Source: Flavobacteriaceae bacterium
GTDB taxonomy: Bacteria; Bacteroidota; Bacteroidia; Flavobacteriales; Weeksellaceae
Length of the DNA: 64,000 nucleotides
NCBI GenBank assembly: GCA_012522185.1
Contig: JAAYKY010000007.1
Location: 1-64,000 of the forward strand
Reading direction: 5' to 3'
The position numbers and the translations under genes were made by a program. The notes under the pieces are model-generated. The model was given only the letters and a program-made list of their open reading frames with translations. It had not been told where the DNA came from and did not search any database. This document shows positions 60,639 through 64,000 of this stretch, piece by piece (the first letter of the stretch is position 1; each line of letters opens with the position of its first letter).

Positions 60639-61544
60639 TTAAATTCCTTGATAATATTTGATTTGATTTTTCCTTTTCCACCAAAAAATCGGAGTGGTAA
60701 GGTTAAACAATATTAAAACAATTGGTGAAATTACCCAAATCGCGAGCATCAAATAAAATTTGTAAACGCCAACCCAAAACTTACGTTTGTTTGGGTTTTT
60801 ATGGATAACTTTTGAGAAAACCGTAAACAGACGATTTCCTACTTTTTCTACTTTGATTAAAAACGGACGGATTTCCACTGCACCGTTTTTGACCAGTACC
60901 GCCTGCATCCCTTCGTAATTCTCTGATTTAGCAAAAGGCAAAATAATTTCTCCGAATTTTGAAGCGGAATTGATTTCTTCGTCCGAAACTCCTGCTTTGG
61001 GAAAAGGTTTGGGCGATACTTTGTTTCCGGTTTGAAGCCAATTCAGAATGGTAATCACACTGGTGTAATTGTCGTGACGATCCACCAATGCAATATTGCC
61101 CACCAATTTTATATTTAATTCTTTGAAATAAACTTTGAGTTTTTCCTGTGAAAGCATCCACATATTTCGGGTGCCTGAAACCGTAATCAAAGGCTTTCCG
61201 GACAATAATTTCGGAGCGAAATCACTTTTTAGAAAGGAAATAATCGGGATGGAGGGCGTTAGAAACCAAACCTGATATCCAAAAATAATCAAATCGTAAT
61301 CCTTGTTGAGAATTTCCTCGGAAGGCATTTCCAATTCCACGGGAATTTGGAGGTAAGACTCTGGGAAAGTATTGTAAAACACATCAGAAGGCCAAGGAAA
61401 AGGGAAATCTTTTTTGGGCTTGATCTGGTAATAAGTAACCTTGAATTCTTCCTGATTCTCCCAGAAAGGTTTTGTTAAGTTTTTAACGATTTCTTCTAAT
61501 TGTCCTGTTTGAGTGTAATAAGTAACAAGAATATTTTTAGCCAT
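60639..61544 (-). CDS. darA: Dialkylresorcinol-condensing enzyme-like flavodoxin-fold protein
   Basis: The protein has 301 aa from ATG 61544 (MAKNILVTYYTQTGQLEEIVK); an in-frame extension upstream is Pro-rich and unlikely. The N-terminus has the flavodoxin-type phosphate loop (YTQTGQ), with a central NADPH-flavodoxin-like fold (IIFGYQVWFLTPSIPI). The C-terminus has a membrane helix (FYLMLAIWVISPIVLILF). Such proteins sit next to DarB in flavobacterial flexirubin clusters and, as I recall, are annotated as DarA. The catalytic role is known from this pairing, not from visible residues. Confidence 0.78.
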   Translation of the reverse strand: MAKNILVTYYTQTGQLEEIVKNLTKPFWENQEEFKVTYYQIKPKKDFPFPWPSDVFYNTFPESYLQIPVELEMPSEEILNKDYDLIIFGYQVWFLTPSIPIISFLKSDFAPKLLSGKPLITVSGTRNMWMLSQEKLKVYFKELNIKLVGNIALVDRHDNYTSVITILNWLQTGNKVSPKPFPKAGVSDEEINSASKFGEIILPFAKSENYEGMQAVLVKNGAVEIRPFLIKVEKVGNRLFTVFSKVIHKNPNKRKFWVGVYKFYLMLAIWVISPIVLILFNLTTPIFWWKRKNQIKYYQGI

Positions 61545-61683
61545 TTCGATGCAGGATTTATACAAAAATAACCAATAAATTAAAGAATTGGCCGGTTTTG
61601 GCGGGTTGGGATTCGCTATTTGAAGAGGCAAATCTAAACAATTGATTTATTTGAATTCTTTTTTTTTATAAAAATGAGAGGAT

Positions 61684-62127
61684 TTATTCCATTTCTTTGG
61701 CTACAATCGTTCGCATTTCGCCTCGGGCAATGAGCCTTCCGTTTAGAAAAACCTCCCCTGAAACCATGGTTACGCCCATGATTTGTTGCAGTACCTTGAT
61801 CCTTGTTCGCAGCTCTTCACCTACTTTGGGCAGTTCGAAAATTTCTATATTTTTGATGGATCCAATGTAGCCAACCGGCGCCGGTTCATTTCGTAAAAAG
61901 AAATTATAACCCTGATGAAGCGCTATGCTTTGTGCAAAATGTTCAATAACACCCGACTCCAGCAATTCATTTTTATGGTTAACCAGAATATGACCTTCTG
62001 GCACAGTAAATCCCGATAAAATCTCCCGTTCGTTATGTTCATAAATGCTGTCCACCAATACAAAGGGCGGACGCTGAGGGATAAGGTCTAAGATTTTTTC
62101 GGATGATGAAACAATGGCTTGGGACAT
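61684..62127 (-). CDS. Hotdog dehydratase-like protein (ApeI-like)
   Basis: In this 147-aa protein, LIPQRPPFVLVDSI near 15-28 is followed by GHILV (His kept) and VIEHFAQS (Glu kept), then GEELRTRIKVLQQIMGV. All expected residues of the aryl-polyene-type dehydratase are present. It is the first gene of the cluster. The 139-nt gap to darA shows no promoter, but a separate transcript is possible. Confidence 0.8.
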   Translation of the reverse strand: MSQAIVSSSEKILDLIPQRPPFVLVDSIYEHNEREILSGFTVPEGHILVNHKNELLESGVIEHFAQSIALHQGYNFFLRNEPAPVGYIGSIKNIEIFELPKVGEELRTRIKVLQQIMGVTMVSGEVFLNGRLIARGEMRTIVAKEME

Positions 62128-62250
62128 AGAATTATATTAAAATGTAAACATAAGAAAATCTCAGCCTATCTGGAATTGGGGAATGGTTTTTTCTTTAGTT
62201 ATGAACTTCATTTGTGAAAAATAAATTCAGATTCTTTTCGACCAAAAAAC

Positions 62251-62282
62251 CAGGCTTCCTTTTTGGGAGAAAGGGAAGCCTG
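62251..62282 (-). terminator. Minus-strand terminator without a complete gene
   Basis: A stem CAGGCTTCC/GGAAGCCTG, extended by four further pairs, is followed on the minus strand by GTTTTTTGG. It is oriented to end a minus-strand gene arriving from higher positions, where only a gene tail (62335-62400) is left. Confidence 0.75.
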
Positions 62283-62334
62283 GATGAGGGACAATACAAA
62301 TTCAGCGAGCCTATCGGGTAGTGATTGGCCTTGA

Positions 62335-62400
62335 TTAAGGAATAACTTCGTCGCCGTTTCTCAAACGGGTGTGTCCGGACTCCACGATGATGGTTTCCAA
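62335..62400 (-). pseudogene. 3' tail of a lost minus-strand gene (RND efflux adaptor-like)
   Basis: The minus strand reads LETIIVESGHTRLRNGDEVIP then stop at 62335, followed by the terminator at 62251-62282. The ending (ESGHTRLRNGDEV) resembles the last strand of RND-efflux periplasmic adaptor proteins. The frame upstream merges into the histidine kinase coding sequence on the other strand, so the body of the gene is gone. The identification is tentative; the presence of a decapitated gene end is better supported. Confidence 0.45.
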
Positions 62401-63687
62401 TCTTTTGTTTATGCATTGCTTGCCGTTACGAGTTTAAAGGTGGAAGAAGAAACCGAGGAAGCTTTGAGGAATGCCAATAAAGCTTTGGAAATTGCAGAGG
62501 AGATTCAAAGTTTTCAAGGACTAATTTTATCGAACTACGCCTTAGGTGAAGCTTATAATTTCAAACATAATTTTAAGGAAGCGATTCACCATTTTGAAGT
62601 GGCCGCAGACTTGGCGGAGAAATACCGCTTGTTGAATATCTTGATTTCAAGTCAGGCAGGATTGGTTCAGAGTTATATCAATACCGATGATTATCAAAGC
62701 GCCATTCGATACGGAAAACTTGCTTTAAACAATGCCGAGAGAATTGAAAACAACGAAATCAAATTCAATCTCTATAAAAACATTGCTCTTTCTTATGCGC
62801 ATTTGGGTCGGCATGACTCGGCTTACTATTATTCGACGATTGCGTTGGACGAATATTTATACAAAGTAAATGAGGACAATCAAAGAATCATCCAGGAATA
62901 TTTGGTGAAATATGAAACGGAAAAAAAGGAAAATTTGATTTTAAAACAAGATCGTGATCTACGACAAAAGCAAAATTGGATTTTACTTTTGAGTAGTGTC
63001 ATCATTTTGGGTTTGATTGGCTTTGTTTTCTATCGCAAATACATTCATTTAAAAACATTGAAACTCAAAGAAGAAAAAGAAAAGGAAGTTTTACTGTCGA
63101 TTGATTTGGGTGAAAGGAAAGAACGTAAGAGGTTGTCGAGGGAGCTTCACGACGGTGTAGCTTCTCAACTAACTGCTGTGAAATTATTGCTGGAATCGGG
63201 CAATCCGACTCGTCAGTCGCAAAAAGCACTTGAGGTTATAAAGGAAGTACAAAAGGAAATCCGTGACGTGGCTTATAGTATTTTGCCGGTTGATTTCGAG
63301 CGGGTTCCTCTTCATCAAGCCATTCGTAAATTTTGCTATCAGATTAGTATTCCCGAATTAAAGGTCCATTTTTTTAGCAATGTGGAAGAATTGGAATTGG
63401 AAAAAACCACTGCACATAGTTTGTACCGAGCGGCTCAGGAAATCATTCAAAACGCAATTAAACATGCGCAAGCGAATTCCATTCATGTGCAGTTCATAGA
63501 GAAATCGGGTGAATTGGAAATTAGTATTGAAGACAATGGACTCGGTTTCGATACTGAAATTTTAAACCAAGAAAATACCCTTCGGTTTTTGATTGACCGA
63601 TTAAGTTTGATCGACGCTCGCTTGGAAGTGGAATCTTTTCCCAACCAAGGAGCGGTTTTTAACATAACTAAAAAATTGTCAAAATGA
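62371..63687 (+). CDS. TPR histidine kinase (HisKA_3), 5' end apparently lost
   Basis: This 438-aa open frame has TPR helices (about 20-180), a membrane helix near 207-226 (WILLLSSVIILGLIGFVFY), a coiled coil, and a HisKA_3 dimerisation domain with phospho-His in LSRELHDGVASQ, then an HATPase domain (IIQNAIKHA, EDNGLGFD). It starts at GTG 62371 with no signal peptide, although periplasmic TPRs need one, and its first 10 codons overlap the tail of an opposite-strand gene. A deletion has probably removed its 5' part. The response regulator overlaps its stop by 4 nt. Confidence 0.8.
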   Translation: MSGLHDDGFQSFVYALLAVTSLKVEEETEEALRNANKALEIAEEIQSFQGLILSNYALGEAYNFKHNFKEAIHHFEVAADLAEKYRLLNILISSQAGLVQSYINTDDYQSAIRYGKLALNNAERIENNEIKFNLYKNIALSYAHLGRHDSAYYYSTIALDEYLYKVNEDNQRIIQEYLVKYETEKKENLILKQDRDLRQKQNWILLLSSVIILGLIGFVFYRKYIHLKTLKLKEEKEKEVLLSIDLGERKERKRLSRELHDGVASQLTAVKLLLESGNPTRQSQKALEVIKEVQKEIRDVAYSILPVDFERVPLHQAIRKFCYQISIPELKVHFFSNVEELELEKTTAHSLYRAAQEIIQNAIKHAQANSIHVQFIEKSGELEISIEDNGLGFDTEILNQENTLRFLIDRLSLIDARLEVESFPNQGAVFNITKKLSK

Positions 63688-64000
63688 ATATTTTAATTGC
63701 AGATGACCATCATTTGGTTTTGGAAGGTTTGGCCAATATTTTAAGTGAAATCAAAAGCGCAAATGTTTATCAAGCAAGCCATAAAGGCTTAGTGACTTAT
63801 CATTTGCGTAATCAAAATATTGACATTCTCTTCCAAGATTTATTGTTCGGCGATCATAATGCAAGAGAATTTATCCAAGATTTGATTCGGGAATTTCCGG
63901 ATTTGAAAATCATTGCGATTTCTTCCGTTTCCGATTTGGAAATTGTTGAATCTTTGTTTAAACAAGGGGTTCATGGCTATTTGCTGAAATCGGATGATTT
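63684..64000 (+). CDS. Response regulator (NarL/LuxR type), partial
   Basis: It starts at ATG 63684 and runs past the window end. It begins MNILIADDHHLVLEG, with the acidic pocket D7/D8, a candidate phospho-Asp in ILFQDLLFG, the conserved Ser/Thr region IAISS and the Lys in GYLLKSDD. The DNA-binding domain would follow outside. Cognate partner of the overlapping kinase gene by position (ATGA). If the kinase is defective, this regulator may be an orphan. Confidence 0.9.
   Translation, partial: MNILIADDHHLVLEGLANILSEIKSANVYQASHKGLVTYHLRNQNIDILFQDLLFGDHNAREFIQDLIREFPDLKIIAISSVSDLEIVESLFKQGVHGYLLKSDD

Noticed and set aside
1-64000. CRISPR arrays, tRNA or rRNA genes, insertion sequences, prophage genes
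   Set aside because: None seen on reading both strands; short repeats present are palindromic or dispersed, not regularly spaced.

Overview
The window is 64 kb of low-GC bacterial chromosome from a member of the Bacteroidota, class Flavobacteriia (Weeksellaceae or Flavobacteriaceae is likely, but the sequence does not settle the family). The signs are type IX secretion C-terminal sorting domains on several secreted proteins, a MurF-alanine racemase fusion, TAnnTTTG-type -7 promoter boxes, few Shine-Dalgarno sequences, an OlsF-like acyltransferase fusion and a flexirubin/dialkylresorcinol-type gene cluster.

Positions 1-10150 (all minus strand) hold a type I restriction-modification operon, transcribed hsdR, ORF6N-PLD protein, hsdS, PIN-GNAT-PUA fusion, ASCH protein, PrrC-like ATPase/anticodon nuclease candidate, hsdM. 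Four accessory genes sit between the three core subunits, and at least two look like RNA-directed effectors (PrrC-like nuclease and PIN nuclease). This is the strongest candidate in the window for a little-described defence system.

Positions 10441-38177 are mainly housekeeping: an OlsF-like aminolipid acyltransferase with aspartate kinase, fructose-1,6-bisphosphatase, a short-chain dehydrogenase without an ATG start, MerR and M23 peptidase genes, MurF-Alr, thymidine kinase, S1/P1 nuclease, DUF3109, a NUMOD4/HNH protein, Dxs, a SufT-like protein, an SPFH protein, a Fur regulator with a zinc-type P-ATPase, ArgH, an ECF sigma/anti-sigma pair and aconitase. Intergenic repeats are scattered here: a 147-bp element, 43-bp CACAAAG-type repeats and REP-like palindromes.

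Positions 39306-62127 (minus strand) are a tightly packed type II fatty-acid/polyketide cluster: ketosynthase, chain-length-factor-like ketosynthase, ACP, three hotdog proteins, thioesterase, LolA, polysaccharide deacetylase, glycosyltransferase, ABC exporter, BtrH-like protein, DarB and DarA. Together they suggest aryl-polyene plus dialkylresorcinol (flexirubin-type) pigment synthesis and placement in the envelope. Genes normally expected (aromatic ammonia lyase, AMP ligase, ketoreductase, MMPL exporter) are absent here. The cluster is interrupted by a PIN toxin-antitoxin pair and by a T9SS-secreted protein with two TPR signalling genes.

The right edge carries a TPR histidine kinase, apparently cut at its 5' end by a deletion that left the 3' tail and terminator of an opposite-strand gene, followed by its response regulator, which runs off the window. 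No tRNA, rRNA, insertion sequence, prophage or CRISPR array was recognised. No gene-free stretch exceeds 300 bases; the largest (10151-10440) holds only a possible gene remnant.
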